Source: Roseibacillus sp. (GTDB lineage Bacteria; Verrucomicrobiota; Verrucomicrobiia; Verrucomicrobiales; Akkermansiaceae). From it: DNA of 32,415 bases. Every line of letters starts with the position of its first letter. Position 1 is the first letter of the stretch. Location of the stretch: assembly GCA_002686085.1 (NCBI GenBank), contig NZAC01000024.1, forward strand, positions 42,912 to 75,326, given 5' to 3'. Position numbers and translations under genes: made by a program. This document shows, piece after piece, positions 16,943-24,742 of the stretch. A model generated the notes under the pieces. It was not told where the DNA came from and did not search any database. It worked only from the letters and a program-made list of their open reading frames with translations.

Positions 16943-18067
16943 TTGACAAGCCCGATCCGGCCTCACAGCATCCCGGAGGTGAGCCGGGAACTGAAAGAGA
17001 CGCCGCTGCGCGAGGTGCATCTTGAGCTGGGAGCCAAGCTGGTAGGCTTTGCCGGCTGGGAGATGCCGATCCGCTATGGATCTATTCTCGAAGAGCATCA
17101 ATCAGTGCGACAAGCTGCAGGGATTTTCGATATATCCCATATGGGGCATCTGCACGTAGAGGGGGCGGGATCTTCTGAATGGCTGAACCGAATGCTCACT
17201 AACAACGTGGATAAGCTTTCCGACGGAGAGGCTCAATATACCTTTCTGCTTAATGAGGAAGGAGGGGTGATTGATGATCTCATTCTCTACCGCCTCGAGG
17301 AAACTAGTTTTCTGCTGGTGGTGAATGCGGCGCGGGTTGCAGAAGCATTTGCATGGATGAGGGCGAACAAGATTAAGGAAGAGATAGACCTTACGGACCA
17401 GAGTGCGGAGATGGCTGGCATGGCCGTGCAGGGGCCATTAGTGGCGGAGGTCTATTCCCGAATTATGGGTGGTCGAACGCTCCCGAGGAGAAATGAAGTG
17501 GATATCTTCGAAATTGAGGGTCATCGCCTCACCGTCTGCCGGACCGGATATACTGGAGAGGACGGATTCGAGCTCTTTTGCAGAGCTGGAGTGGGGAGCT
17601 ACTGGTTTCGTAGGGCCCTTGAAGATGGGGCGCGGGCCTGTGGCCTCGGGGCGAGAGATACGCTTCGTCTTGAAATGTGTTATCCTCTCAATGGGTCGGA
17701 CCTAAGCCCGGAGCGAACTCCTCTGGAGAGTGGGCTTGGCTTTTTCGTGGACTTGGAGAAGGAGGATTTTGTCGGAAGGGAAGTGCTTCTCGCCCAGAAG
17801 TCTGAGGGCCTGTCGGAGGTTCTGACCCCGTTGGTATGTCTCGAATCGGGGCCGCCAATCCGCCCCGGCTGCAAAGTGTTTGCCCCAGACGGGCAGGAGC
17901 TGGGGCGATTGACCAGTGGGACGCTCTCGCCCTCGGTCGGGGTTGGGATCGGTATGGCGTATCTTCCCTGTGACATCGCGCAGGTAGGAACTGCGGTGTC
18001 CGTCGAGGTGCGGGGACGGATGATTCCTGCAGAAGTATCGAAAAAGCCTTTTTACAAGAAGGCGTAA
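16943..18067 (+). CDS. gcvT: Glycine cleavage system T protein (aminomethyltransferase)
   Basis: Transfers the methylene group from aminomethyl-lipoyl GcvH to tetrahydrofolate and releases ammonia. Typical segments are LKETPLREVHLELGAKLV, VGFAGWEMPIRYGSI, and GGVIDDLILYR with the catalytic Asp at about 111. The C-terminal GYTGEDGFELF and RLEMCYPLNG segments are also conserved. The family N-terminus needs the KETPL segment, so only TTG at 16943 (374 residues) or GTG at 16979 (362 residues) fit. The TTG has a GGGCGGGAAG purine-rich stretch at good spacing and is preferred, while the GTG has its GGAG directly adjacent. It is first in gcvT-gcvH-gcvP. Only 28 nt separate it from the divergent membrane-protein gene, so its promoter must lie within that gene. 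Confidence 0.94.
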   Translation: MTSPIRPHSIPEVSRELKETPLREVHLELGAKLVGFAGWEMPIRYGSILEEHQSVRQAAGIFDISHMGHLHVEGAGSSEWLNRMLTNNVDKLSDGEAQYTFLLNEEGGVIDDLILYRLEETSFLLVVNAARVAEAFAWMRANKIKEEIDLTDQSAEMAGMAVQGPLVAEVYSRIMGGRTLPRRNEVDIFEIEGHRLTVCRTGYTGEDGFELFCRAGVGSYWFRRALEDGARACGLGARDTLRLEMCYPLNGSDLSPERTPLESGLGFFVDLEKEDFVGREVLLAQKSEGLSEVLTPLVCLESGPPIRPGCKVFAPDGQELGRLTSGTLSPSVGVGIGMAYLPCDIAQVGTAVSVEVRGRMIPAEVSKKPFYKKA

Positions 18068-18095
18068 GGCGCTAGGTATACTACCAACAGACGCA

Positions 18096-18473
18096 ATGAA
18101 CATTCCCGACAATCTTCATTACACATCGGATCATGAGTGGGTGAGCATCGAAGGTGACCTCGCCACGGTTGGTATCACGGATCACGCTCAGGAAGAATTG
18201 AGCGATGTCGTTTTCGTCGAGCTGCCATCGGTTGGACAGGCCGTGGGTAGCGGAGATGAAGTTGGCACCGTAGAATCAGTCAAGGCGGCGAGTCCAATAT
18301 ACTCGCCGCTTGGAGGAGAGATCACGGCGATCAATACGGAGTTAGAGGGTGATCCCTCGGTGATTAACAGCAGCCCGTACGAGGAAGGTTGGATTTTCAA
18401 GATTCGCTTGGAAGATGCGGGGGATCTCGATGACCTCTTGGATGCCACATCATACGAAGATCTGATCAGTTGA
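18096..18473 (+). CDS. gcvH: Glycine cleavage system H protein (lipoyl carrier)
   Basis: Small lipoylated shuttle protein carrying the aminomethyl group between GcvP and GcvT. The lipoyl lysine is Lys63 in the motif [14 protein letters not shown]. The N-terminus [11 protein letters not shown] and the C-terminal EEGWIFKI segment match the family, and 125 residues is the standard length. It lies 28 nt after gcvT and 4 nt before gcvP, so all three are one transcription unit. Confidence 0.97.
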   Translation: MNIPDNLHYTSDHEWVSIEGDLATVGITDHAQEELSDVVFVELPSVGQAVGSGDEVGTVESVKAASPIYSPLGGEITAINTELEGDPSVINSSPYEEGWIFKIRLEDAGDLDDLLDATSYEDLIS

Positions 18474-18477
18474 GGGC

Positions 18478-21351
18478 ATGGGAATTCCTGTTGCTCCTTC
18501 CAGCGGGCCCCCGGCGCCAGAGAGTTCCAGAGTGACGATCCCTCCCGGTTTCCCCGAACGCCACATAGGGCCGTCCGGGCAGCACTGTGTGGACATGCTT
18601 CGTGATCTGGGCTGTGATAGCTTGGAGACTCTGATTGAGGAGGCTGTGCCTCAGCCCATTCGCCTCGGTAAGGAGCTTGATCTTGAGGTTGCGCTTGGTG
18701 AAAGCGAAGCCCTCGAAGAGTTGAAAGAGGTCATGTCGCGTAATGAAGTGCGACGCTCGCTGATCGGACAAGGATACCATGGAACAAAAACTCCTTCGGT
18801 AATCCAACGCAACGTTCTCGAGAACCCCGGATGGTATACGGCCTATACTCCCTATCAGGCTGAAATTGCACAGGGCAGGTTGGAGGCATTGCTCAACTTT
18901 CAAAGTATGGTTGTGGATCTGACGGGGATGGATGTCGCAAATGCCTCTCTGCTTGATGAAGGAACCGCAGCGGCGGAAGCGATGGCGATGGCGATGGCTG
19001 TCAGCCCCAGATCAAAGAGCTTTTTTGCCGATTGTAATTGTCACCCTCAAACTCTCGATATTCTTCGAACCCGCTCTGAAGCTCTTGGAGTTGAGCTTGT
19101 GATTGGAAAGTGGCAGGAATTTCCCGCAGGTGAAGGGGTCTTTGCAGGGGCACTCGTCCAGTATCCCGATACGTTGGGATCGATCTCTGATTACGAGGGG
19201 TTCGCGGAGAGAGTGCATGCGGCAGGAGGAGTTTTGGTGGTGGCAGCCGATCCTCTGGCGCTGACGATCCTCAAGGAGCCTGGCGCCTTTGGCGCCGACT
19301 TATGCGTCGGATCGACGCAACGTTTTGGAGTGCCGCTGGGGTTTGGTGGTCCTCACGCTGCTTACATAGCATGCAAGGATCGGCTGAAGAGAAAGTTGCC
19401 AGGAAGGTTAGTAGGGGTTTCGGTGGATCATGCAGGTAAGCCGGCTTACCGCCTTGCGCTTCAAACTCGCGAGCAGCACATCCGGCGTGATAAGGCGACG
19501 TCAAACATCTGCACTGCCCAGGTCCTGCTCGCCGTAATGGCTTCGATGTACGCGGTGTATCATGGGCCTGAAGGGTTGCGGAAAATAGCCTCCCGGATCT
19601 ACTCCTTGACCGGGCGGATGGCGCGTGCGCTAAAACAGGCAGGTTTCAACTTCTCTGGTAGTGGATTTTTTGACACCCTTACCGTCGAGCTTGGGGGGCA
19701 AGCTGGAGACTTCGTCGAGGCCGCTGCAAGTAAAGGTTACAATCTTCGTCTGGTAAGTGCCGGGCAGGTGGGAATCACTCTGGACGAAACGGTGACCCTG
19801 GGAGAGGTTGAAGATGTTCTCGGCTGTCTCGGACTAGCGATGGACAGTGGTGAAGAGCAAGGGGTGCCTGAGCATCTGGTACGAAGTTCTTCGTTTCTCG
19901 AAAACGAAGTCTTCAACATTTACCACAGTGAGACCGAGATGATGCGTTACCTGCGTCGACTCGAGGGGAAAGATCTGGCGCTGAACGAGTCCATGATTGC
20001 GCTTGGGTCCTGCACCATGAAGTTGAATGCGGCCTCGGAAATGATGCCAGTTACCTGGCCTGAAGTGGGATCTATTCATCCCTTCGCTCCGGAAGAGCAG
20101 ACCGGAGGTTACCGTCTGATGTTGAAGACTCTCGAGAAGTGGCTGGCTGAAATCACTCAGTTTGCCGCAGTTTCTCTTCAGCCAAATGCTGGGTCTCAGG
20201 GTGAATATGCAGGATTGCTGGCGATTCGACGGTATCATCAGGGGAGAAACGATCCTGAGCGTGACGTGTGCCTTATTCCTCTCTCGGCGCATGGGACAAA
20301 TCCAGCTTCTGCTGTGATGGCAGGCTTTCGGGTGGTGCCCATCGAGTGTGATGAGGAGGGGAACATCGATGTGGAGGACCTCCAGTCCAAGTGTGAGGAG
20401 CATAGTGAACACCTAGGGGCCTTGATGGTGACCTACCCTTCAACCCACGGTGTTTTCGAGGAAACGATACAGACGGTGTGCGAAATAATACACTCGCATG
20501 GGGGACAGGTCTATATGGATGGAGCGAACATGAATGCTCAGGTGGGGCTTTGCAGTCCTGGGGGCATCGGGGCTGACGTCTGTCACCTTAATCTGCACAA
20601 GACGTTCTGTATTCCTCATGGCGGTGGAGGTCCGGGTGTTGGTCCGATCGGGGTGGCAAGCCATCTGGTTGAGTATCTACCGGGGCACGCCGTGTTGGGC
20701 GAAGAAGAAGGGGTCGTGAGCGCGTCTCCCTGGGGTAGCGCTTCGATCAATGTAATCTCATGGATGTATATCCGGATGATGGGGGCCGCTGGATTGGTGG
20801 CTGCGACTAAAGTGGCCCTTCTCAATGCCAATTATATTGCGCATAGGCTAAAGAGTTACTTCCCAGTGCTCTACACGGGAGCGAAGGGCCGGGTGGCGCA
20901 CGAGTGTATTATCGACCTGCGCCCTCTGCAGAAAGAGAGTGGAATTACGGTGGAAGATGTTGCCAAGCGATTAATCGATTACGGGTTTCATGCACCAACG
21001 ATGAGCTGGCCGGTGGCTGGGACCCTCATGATTGAGCCGACAGAATCAGAATCCAAAGAAGAGTTGGACCGCTTTTGTGAAGCGATGATTTCAATTCACG
21101 GAGAGATCCAGAAAGTCATCAGGGGAGATTGGGATTCGGAGAATAACGCCCTGCGCCGGGCTCCTCACACTGCAGAGATGGTTTCGAGCGATGAATGGAA
21201 TCGTCCGTATTCCAGAGAGTTAGCTGCTTTCCCTGTTTCGCGGTTGAGAGATCATAAGTTTTGGCCTGCGGTAGGAAGAATTGATAACGTGCATGGAGAT
21301 CGCAACCTCGTTTGCACCTGTGAGGGAATGGAGGGGTATCTCGAGGATTGA
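18478..21351 (+). CDS. gcvP: Glycine dehydrogenase (decarboxylating), single-chain P protein
   Basis: PLP enzyme that decarboxylates glycine and loads the aminomethyl group on lipoyl-GcvH. At 957 residues it is the fused homodimeric form, not the split gcvPA/gcvPB form. The N-terminal half begins with FPERHIGPS and includes MSVD-type helices around [20 protein letters not shown]. The catalytic half contains the PLP-lysine motif [16 protein letters not shown] with Lys708. The [19 protein letters not shown] linker-start of the second half is intact. A six-base microrepeat (ATGGCG) gives an AMAMAMA run near residue 165-171. The start ATG follows the gcvH stop by 4 nt; the stop TGA overlaps the next gene's start as TGATG. 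Confidence 0.97.
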   Translation: MGIPVAPSSGPPAPESSRVTIPPGFPERHIGPSGQHCVDMLRDLGCDSLETLIEEAVPQPIRLGKELDLEVALGESEALEELKEVMSRNEVRRSLIGQGYHGTKTPSVIQRNVLENPGWYTAYTPYQAEIAQGRLEALLNFQSMVVDLTGMDVANASLLDEGTAAAEAMAMAMAVSPRSKSFFADCNCHPQTLDILRTRSEALGVELVIGKWQEFPAGEGVFAGALVQYPDTLGSISDYEGFAERVHAAGGVLVVAADPLALTILKEPGAFGADLCVGSTQRFGVPLGFGGPHAAYIACKDRLKRKLPGRLVGVSVDHAGKPAYRLALQTREQHIRRDKATSNICTAQVLLAVMASMYAVYHGPEGLRKIASRIYSLTGRMARALKQAGFNFSGSGFFDTLTVELGGQAGDFVEAAASKGYNLRLVSAGQVGITLDETVTLGEVEDVLGCLGLAMDSGEEQGVPEHLVRSSSFLENEVFNIYHSETEMMRYLRRLEGKDLALNESMIALGSCTMKLNAASEMMPVTWPEVGSIHPFAPEEQTGGYRLMLKTLEKWLAEITQFAAVSLQPNAGSQGEYAGLLAIRRYHQGRNDPERDVCLIPLSAHGTNPASAVMAGFRVVPIECDEEGNIDVEDLQSKCEEHSEHLGALMVTYPSTHGVFEETIQTVCEIIHSHGGQVYMDGANMNAQVGLCSPGGIGADVCHLNLHKTFCIPHGGGGPGVGPIGVASHLVEYLPGHAVLGEEEGVVSASPWGSASINVISWMYIRMMGAAGLVAATKVALLNANYIAHRLKSYFPVLYTGAKGRVAHECIIDLRPLQKESGITVEDVAKRLIDYGFHAPTMSWPVAGTLMIEPTESESKEELDRFCEAMISIHGEIQKVIRGDWDSENNALRRAPHTAEMVSSDEWNRPYSRELAAFPVSRLRDHKFWPAVGRIDNVHGDRNLVCTCEGMEGYLED

Positions 21352-21875
21352 TGAGCGTGGGGGAGGATTTCAGCAGCGTGCCTTCACCAATTGACTGGGG
21401 GCGATGGAGGCCAGAGATGCGGGCAACTCTGATGTTTATCCGGGACGGACATGAAGTGCTTCTCATGCGAAAGTTAAGAGGCATCGGGGCGGGAAAAATC
21501 AACGCGCCGGGGGGTAAAATTGAACCGGGGGAGACGCCGCTCGAGGGGGCGATCCGGGAAACGCAGGAGGAACTTCTCGTTACCCCCCTAAAACCGCGAA
21601 AAATGGGAGAGCTTTTTTTTGCGATGAGTGACCTGCCTGATATTTTTGTTCATGTTTTCATGGCTGAGGCCTTTTCAGGTAAGGCCGGAGAAACAGAAGA
21701 GGCGATTCCTCGGTGGACTAAGATTTCTGACATTCCCTATGACATGATGTGGGAGGACGATGAGCACTGGTTGCCAAGAATGCTTGAGGGCGAAAGGTTC
21801 AGAGGGCATTTTTACTTTGAAAGTGAACGCATCTGCTGGATGAAATTGGATTGGGGTGTGGGATTCAACGTGTAG
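21351..21875 (+). CDS. Nudix hydrolase, MTH1/8-oxo-dGTPase-like
   Basis: 174-residue Nudix-family pyrophosphohydrolase. The Nudix box is at 55-77: G55, E61, R69-E70 and E73-E74 of the GX5EX7REUXEEXGU pattern are kept, while the usual final glycine is replaced by Leu76. The preceding GIGAGKINAPGG resembles the GFGxGxWNGFGG segment of MTH1 (NUDT1)-type 8-oxo-dGTP diphosphatases, and the C-terminal DDEHWLPRMLEGERFRGHF also fits that group. A nucleotide-pool cleaning role is therefore likely but substrate is not proven. The ATG overlaps the gcvP stop (TGATG), so it is translationally coupled to the glycine cleavage operon. A bidirectional terminator follows 40 nt after the stop. Confidence 0.85.
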   Translation: MSVGEDFSSVPSPIDWGRWRPEMRATLMFIRDGHEVLLMRKLRGIGAGKINAPGGKIEPGETPLEGAIRETQEELLVTPLKPRKMGELFFAMSDLPDIFVHVFMAEAFSGKAGETEEAIPRWTKISDIPYDMMWEDDEHWLPRMLEGERFRGHFYFESERICWMKLDWGVGFNV

Positions 21876-21915
21876 ATCCAGACTGTTTCGTCCGCTCCGT
21901 TGCTGCCCAGAAATG

Positions 21916-21947
21916 AAAAACCCGCTCGGGTGAACGAGCGGGCTTTT
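21916..21947. terminator. Bidirectional Rho-independent terminator
   Basis: The inverted repeat CCCGCTCG / CGAGCGGG with a 6-nt loop is flanked by an A-run on the left (21916-21920) and a T-run on the right (21944-21947). On the minus strand the stem extends to 13 bp with one G-U pair and ends in five U, a strong terminator for the 6S-like RNA. On the plus strand it can end the gcv-Nudix transcript. Confidence 0.85.
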
Positions 21948-22125
21948 GCGGTCATCCGCCATGCCGTCCTTGACTACGCAAGCCACGTTCCCGTAGCCCA
22001 ATAGGTTGGGGGCTTCCTCCGGAGAGACACCTTCCAGTAAAGGCGTGGTCTCACTCCGCAGGGGCTGCCCCCTTTGTCAAAGCATCGGTCCGGGCGCGAG
22101 CCAAGAATTGACGCACACAGTAGAC
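21916..22125 (-). ncRNA. ssrS: Structured small RNA, candidate 6S RNA
   Basis: About 210 nt on the minus strand, bounded by a promoter-like sequence and a strong terminator, with no plausible protein. It can form a long closing helix between 22088-22076 and 21974-21956 (CCGATGCTTTGAC with GTCAAGGACGGCATGGCGG, small bulges). An upper helix follows (GGGGGC 22072-22067 with GCCCCC 22013-22008; CGGAG 22058-22054 with CTCCG 22024-22020). A small hairpin CTACG/CGTAG sits on the 3' side of the central region. A rod with a large internal bubble plus a 3'-side hairpin is the 6S RNA layout. The stretch GGGGCAGCCCCUG is reminiscent of the E. coli 6S 5' strand. 6S RNA binds RNA polymerase holoenzyme by mimicking an open promoter. 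The family call is inference; the RNA gene itself is better supported. Confidence 0.55.
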
Positions 22126-22131
22126 TTCCGG

Positions 22132-22160
22132 AAACTACCCTAGGTGACGATTAATCGCAA
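22132..22160 (-). promoter_or_regulatory. Predicted promoter of the 6S-like RNA
   Basis: On the minus strand TTGCGA (22160-22155), a 17-nt spacer and TAGTTT (22137-22132) would start a transcript near 22125. A 10-bp perfect palindrome CGATTAATCG (22148-22157) overlaps the -35 and spacer and could be a regulator site. The -10 is identical to that proposed for rpsT. Confidence 0.5.
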
Positions 22161-22249
22161 CGGGGTTTTCCGCGCCGTCGATATTTCGCTCCTTTTTAGG
22201 GCTTTTTGTGTATGGCGTAGGCTCATAAGGCCAGAATCCAGCCCGGAGA
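22161..22249. other. Rest of the gap downstream of the C39-like gene, nothing recognised
   Basis: The remainder of the 374-nt gap between the Nudix gene and the C39-like gene. It has T-runs on the plus strand (around 22192-22207) but no convincing hairpin, so the end of the minus-strand gltB cluster transcript is not clearly marked before the 6S-like promoter. Confidence 0.4.
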
Positions 22250-23581
22250 CTATGGCTTGAAATAAAAGGTTAGATAGGCCGTCGCGGCCATCTCTTCAGT
22301 CCTCATACGGCGGGGAACCTTCATTCCAGCCCAGCTTTCAACGAAGTGAACCTCTGAGCGGGTGGGATTGTAGCCGACGATCACGGAGGCATGAAGGGGG
22401 CTCTTTTCCCCAGGCCATGAATCACGAGTTGCGGTGTCGGGGCTGGGGATCCGGTAATCTGGATTTCTGGCTGCCGTCAGGGTTTGATAGGAATGGACCT
22501 TGTTGCGGGCACTCGAGAAGCGTCTCCAGACGATCACGGGTAGTCCTAGGTCGATAGATTTTCGCGTTTCGTCGAGTGAGAAGTCGTTAGATTTGTGAAG
22601 GTCCAGCTTCGCTTCTCGTGCTACTGCGAGGTAAAGGCGGGGGAGTTGCGAGCCTGCTGCTGATCCGGTGTTCTGGAACTTGCCAGCGACGGAAAGCCAG
22701 TCTTCGTCCAGATGCAGGCCGAAGTAGTGCGCTGCCATGACCAGAGTGTTGAGGCCGCAGTAGGGTTTGTAGCCCTGAGCCACAATGGGAAGGGCTCCTA
22801 TGCGTGTATCTCCGTTGTCGGATTTGGTGACTCCATCTTCGTAAATTCGGTTGAGACCGGTGTTAGAGAGGCTACTGCGATCTGGGTCGAGCCATTGCCG
22901 GGTGACAGAGTCAGAAGGTTGAATCAGGAGGCGGATCAATCGTTGGCTTCCTACAATGAGTCGAAGAGTGAGATTGCCCTTTCGGTAGTCAACGACCTCC
23001 GCCCGGAGAGCTCTGGTTTTTCCGATATAATTATCCCGCGGGCGTTTTTCGGAGAGTCCCTGTAGAGTCCTCTTGAGCGATATTTCCGTTTCGGCGAAGA
23101 ACGAGGAAAATTGCTGCTGCTTTGCTGCGAGACGCAGTTGCAGTTCCTTTTGTTGCTGTCGGCGGTTCAGGCCGGGTGGAAGTCTCTCGTCAAGGTAGCC
23201 GAAGTAGGATCCGGCATCGGCAAAGGTGACGGAGAGTGAGTCTAACTTTCCCTCACGGTGGCGAGCCTGGACCATGACGGCGGGGAGGCCCAATACCTTC
23301 GGGCGGGCGGCGAGGTAGCTTCCCTCGACGCTCGCGATCGGCGCTTCTTTTCGCCAGTTGCCAGGGAGCTCGCGTTGACCGGCCCAGAGCTTGGGGTCTA
23401 GAAGTTGATCGCCAATTTCGGTGTCGTTGAGGGGGCTTTCTGCTTGAGCCAGAAAGCCTCCCACCGCGTTGGGGATGGCTGACGCAGAAACGGTCATTAG
23501 TGCCAGAACGGTAATGACGGCCAGCGATCTGAGGCAAAAGTCCGGAGTGCCGGATCGAACTGTGAGGCAGTGAAAGTTCAT
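22250..23581 (-). CDS. Secreted C39-like (papain-fold) cysteine peptidase
   Basis: 443-residue exported protein. The N-terminal signal peptide (hydrophobic 18-33, cleavage after SASA at about 35) is followed by a roughly 220-residue region of unknown fold with a Gln-rich amphipathic stretch (RRQQQKELQLRLAAKQQQF). A C-terminal C39-like peptidase domain has Gln269 and Cys275 in QGYKPYCGLNTL, His397 in LHASVIVGYNP and a possible third residue near FVESWAG (Glu415). The spacing Q-x5-C-G and HxxxxxGY is typical of the C39/papain-like superfamily. The ATG at 23581 was chosen because it gives a clean signal peptide; the frame extends to 23629 into the next gene. It follows the isomerase-like gene by 29 nt. 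Substrate and function are unknown. Confidence 0.78.
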   Translation of the reverse strand: MNFHCLTVRSGTPDFCLRSLAVITVLALMTVSASAIPNAVGGFLAQAESPLNDTEIGDQLLDPKLWAGQRELPGNWRKEAPIASVEGSYLAARPKVLGLPAVMVQARHREGKLDSLSVTFADAGSYFGYLDERLPPGLNRRQQQKELQLRLAAKQQQFSSFFAETEISLKRTLQGLSEKRPRDNYIGKTRALRAEVVDYRKGNLTLRLIVGSQRLIRLLIQPSDSVTRQWLDPDRSSLSNTGLNRIYEDGVTKSDNGDTRIGALPIVAQGYKPYCGLNTLVMAAHYFGLHLDEDWLSVAGKFQNTGSAAGSQLPRLYLAVAREAKLDLHKSNDFSLDETRKSIDLGLPVIVWRRFSSARNKVHSYQTLTAARNPDYRIPSPDTATRDSWPGEKSPLHASVIVGYNPTRSEVHFVESWAGMKVPRRMRTEEMAATAYLTFYFKP

Positions 23582-23610
23582 GATGAGCAGCTGGAGTGCG
23601 TGGTGAAAAT

Positions 23611-24390
23611 TCAGGACGGCTGGGTCCATGCCTGAGCCGCCTCAACGAGAGATGCGAAGGGGTCAGCTGCGGTGGGGATAAACTCGTGGCCCACAAAGCC
23701 TGTATACCCTGTGCTGGCGAGGGCCTGAGCGATGGCCGGATAATTGAGCTCCTGATCCGGCCCCAACTCGTTTCGGCCGGGGACTCCAGCGGTATGAAAG
23801 TGGGCAAGGTATTCGATGTTTTCCCGGATGGTAGAAATCACATCTCCTTCCATCACCTGCATATGATAGATATCGTAGAGAAGCTTGAATCTTGGGTTCC
23901 CAATCTTGCGGCAGAGCTCTACTCCCCAGCTTGTGTGATCGCATTGGTAATCGGGGTGATCAACCCTGGAGTTCAGGAGTTCCATAACGAGAACAACATT
24001 GTGCTCTTCCGCAAGGGGGAGAATTCTCTCCAGTCCGAGGGCGCAGTTATCCAATCCCTCCTGATCTGAGATTCCCTCGCGGTTTCCGCTAAAGGTAATC
24101 ACGTGGGGGATTCCGGAGTGTGCTGCGGCAGGAATCAGCTCTTGGTAGATTTGGAACAAGGTGTCGTGGTGCTCACGGTGATTAAAGGCGCGCTCGATGC
24201 AGCCGAGTCCACTTTCATGTTCTGGTGCAGCCGTGACCGGGCAGGAGAGCCCAAAGGGGCGAATTGCGGAAACCTCTTCTGGATGGAGAAGGTCGATGCC
24301 TGCAAGTCCGATGCCTGCAGCATGCTCGGCGAGTTCTTCCAGGGAGTATTTTTCGAAGCACCAACGGCTGACGGATTGAGAGTAAGGCAT
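23611..24390 (-). CDS. Hydroxypyruvate isomerase-like TIM-barrel protein
   Basis: 259-residue sugar-phosphate isomerase/epimerase-type TIM barrel, cytoplasmic. Closest recognisable family is Hyi, which interconverts hydroxypyruvate and tartronate semialdehyde. Metal-binding positions appear as Glu137 (MELLNSRVDHP), Asp173 (LLYDIYHMQ), His199 (AHFHTAGVPGRNE) and Glu236 (GHEFIPT). The PGRNE segment and YDIYHMQ are Hyi hallmarks. However, the third ligand is His where Hyi enzymes usually have Gln (HIQIAD), as in ketose 3-epimerases, so the substrate may differ. It lies 16 nt from the LapA-like gene and 29 nt before the peptidase gene. Glyoxylate-type metabolism would fit with the 3-hydroxyisobutyrate-type dehydrogenase elsewhere in the window, but that is speculative. 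Confidence 0.82.
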   Translation of the reverse strand: MPYSQSVSRWCFEKYSLEELAEHAAGIGLAGIDLLHPEEVSAIRPFGLSCPVTAAPEHESGLGCIERAFNHREHHDTLFQIYQELIPAAAHSGIPHVITFSGNREGISDQEGLDNCALGLERILPLAEEHNVVLVMELLNSRVDHPDYQCDHTSWGVELCRKIGNPRFKLLYDIYHMQVMEGDVISTIRENIEYLAHFHTAGVPGRNELGPDQELNYPAIAQALASTGYTGFVGHEFIPTAADPFASLVEAAQAWTQPS

Positions 24391-24406
24391 AAGTGGGTGG
24401 TAGTGG

Positions 24407-24730
24407 TTAATCCCGTTTCCGCCATGGACGAAAGTAGGCGAGAAAAAGGCCTGCGATAGTTCCGCAGAAGAATGTCAGAATTAAAGTCAGTGAGAGTGAA
24501 GCTTCTATTTTTTTTGCAATAAGATCTATAGTGATGGACTGCCTGTTTGCAGTGGCGATGACCAGAAAGGCAGCTCCGATGATAAGGAGAATAAAAATCC
24601 TGATTTTAGAAAGGAGAGAGCTCTCCCTGCGATGAGCAGCTTCGCTATCCGGGGTCGCAGGATTGTCGTCCTCTTCAGGATATTCTTCAGTCACGATTGG
24701 ACCATGCTGGATAACACCCGTAAGGGGCAA
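24407..24730 (-). CDS. LapA/DUF1049-like small inner-membrane protein
   Basis: 107-residue protein with an acidic, disordered N-terminus (about 1-38) and two membrane helices (about 42-60 and 80-99). The segment between them, ATANRQSITIDLI, matches the FxxxNxxxVxxxxL linker of LapA (DUF1049) proteins, which in E. coli help regulate lipopolysaccharide assembly with LapB. There is no ATG in frame: TTG at 24730 or GTG at 24694 are the candidates. It lies 12 nt after the gltB stop and 16 nt before the isomerase gene, so it is part of the gltB transcription unit. No lapB is seen nearby. Confidence 0.72.
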   Translation of the reverse strand: MPLTGVIQHGPIVTEEYPEEDDNPATPDSEAAHRRESSLLSKIRIFILLIIGAAFLVIATANRQSITIDLIAKKIEASLSLTLILTFFCGTIAGLFLAYFRPWRKRD

Positions 24731-24742
24731 TGATTTACTTCA

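Noticed and set aside
16915-17010. Glycine riboswitch before gcvT
   Set aside because: Only 28 nt separate the divergent starts and no paired-aptamer structure is visible.
23253-23807. 184-codon minus-strand frame across the peptidase and isomerase genes
   Set aside because: Overlaps two real genes in another frame and has Pro/Arg/Ser-rich shadow composition.
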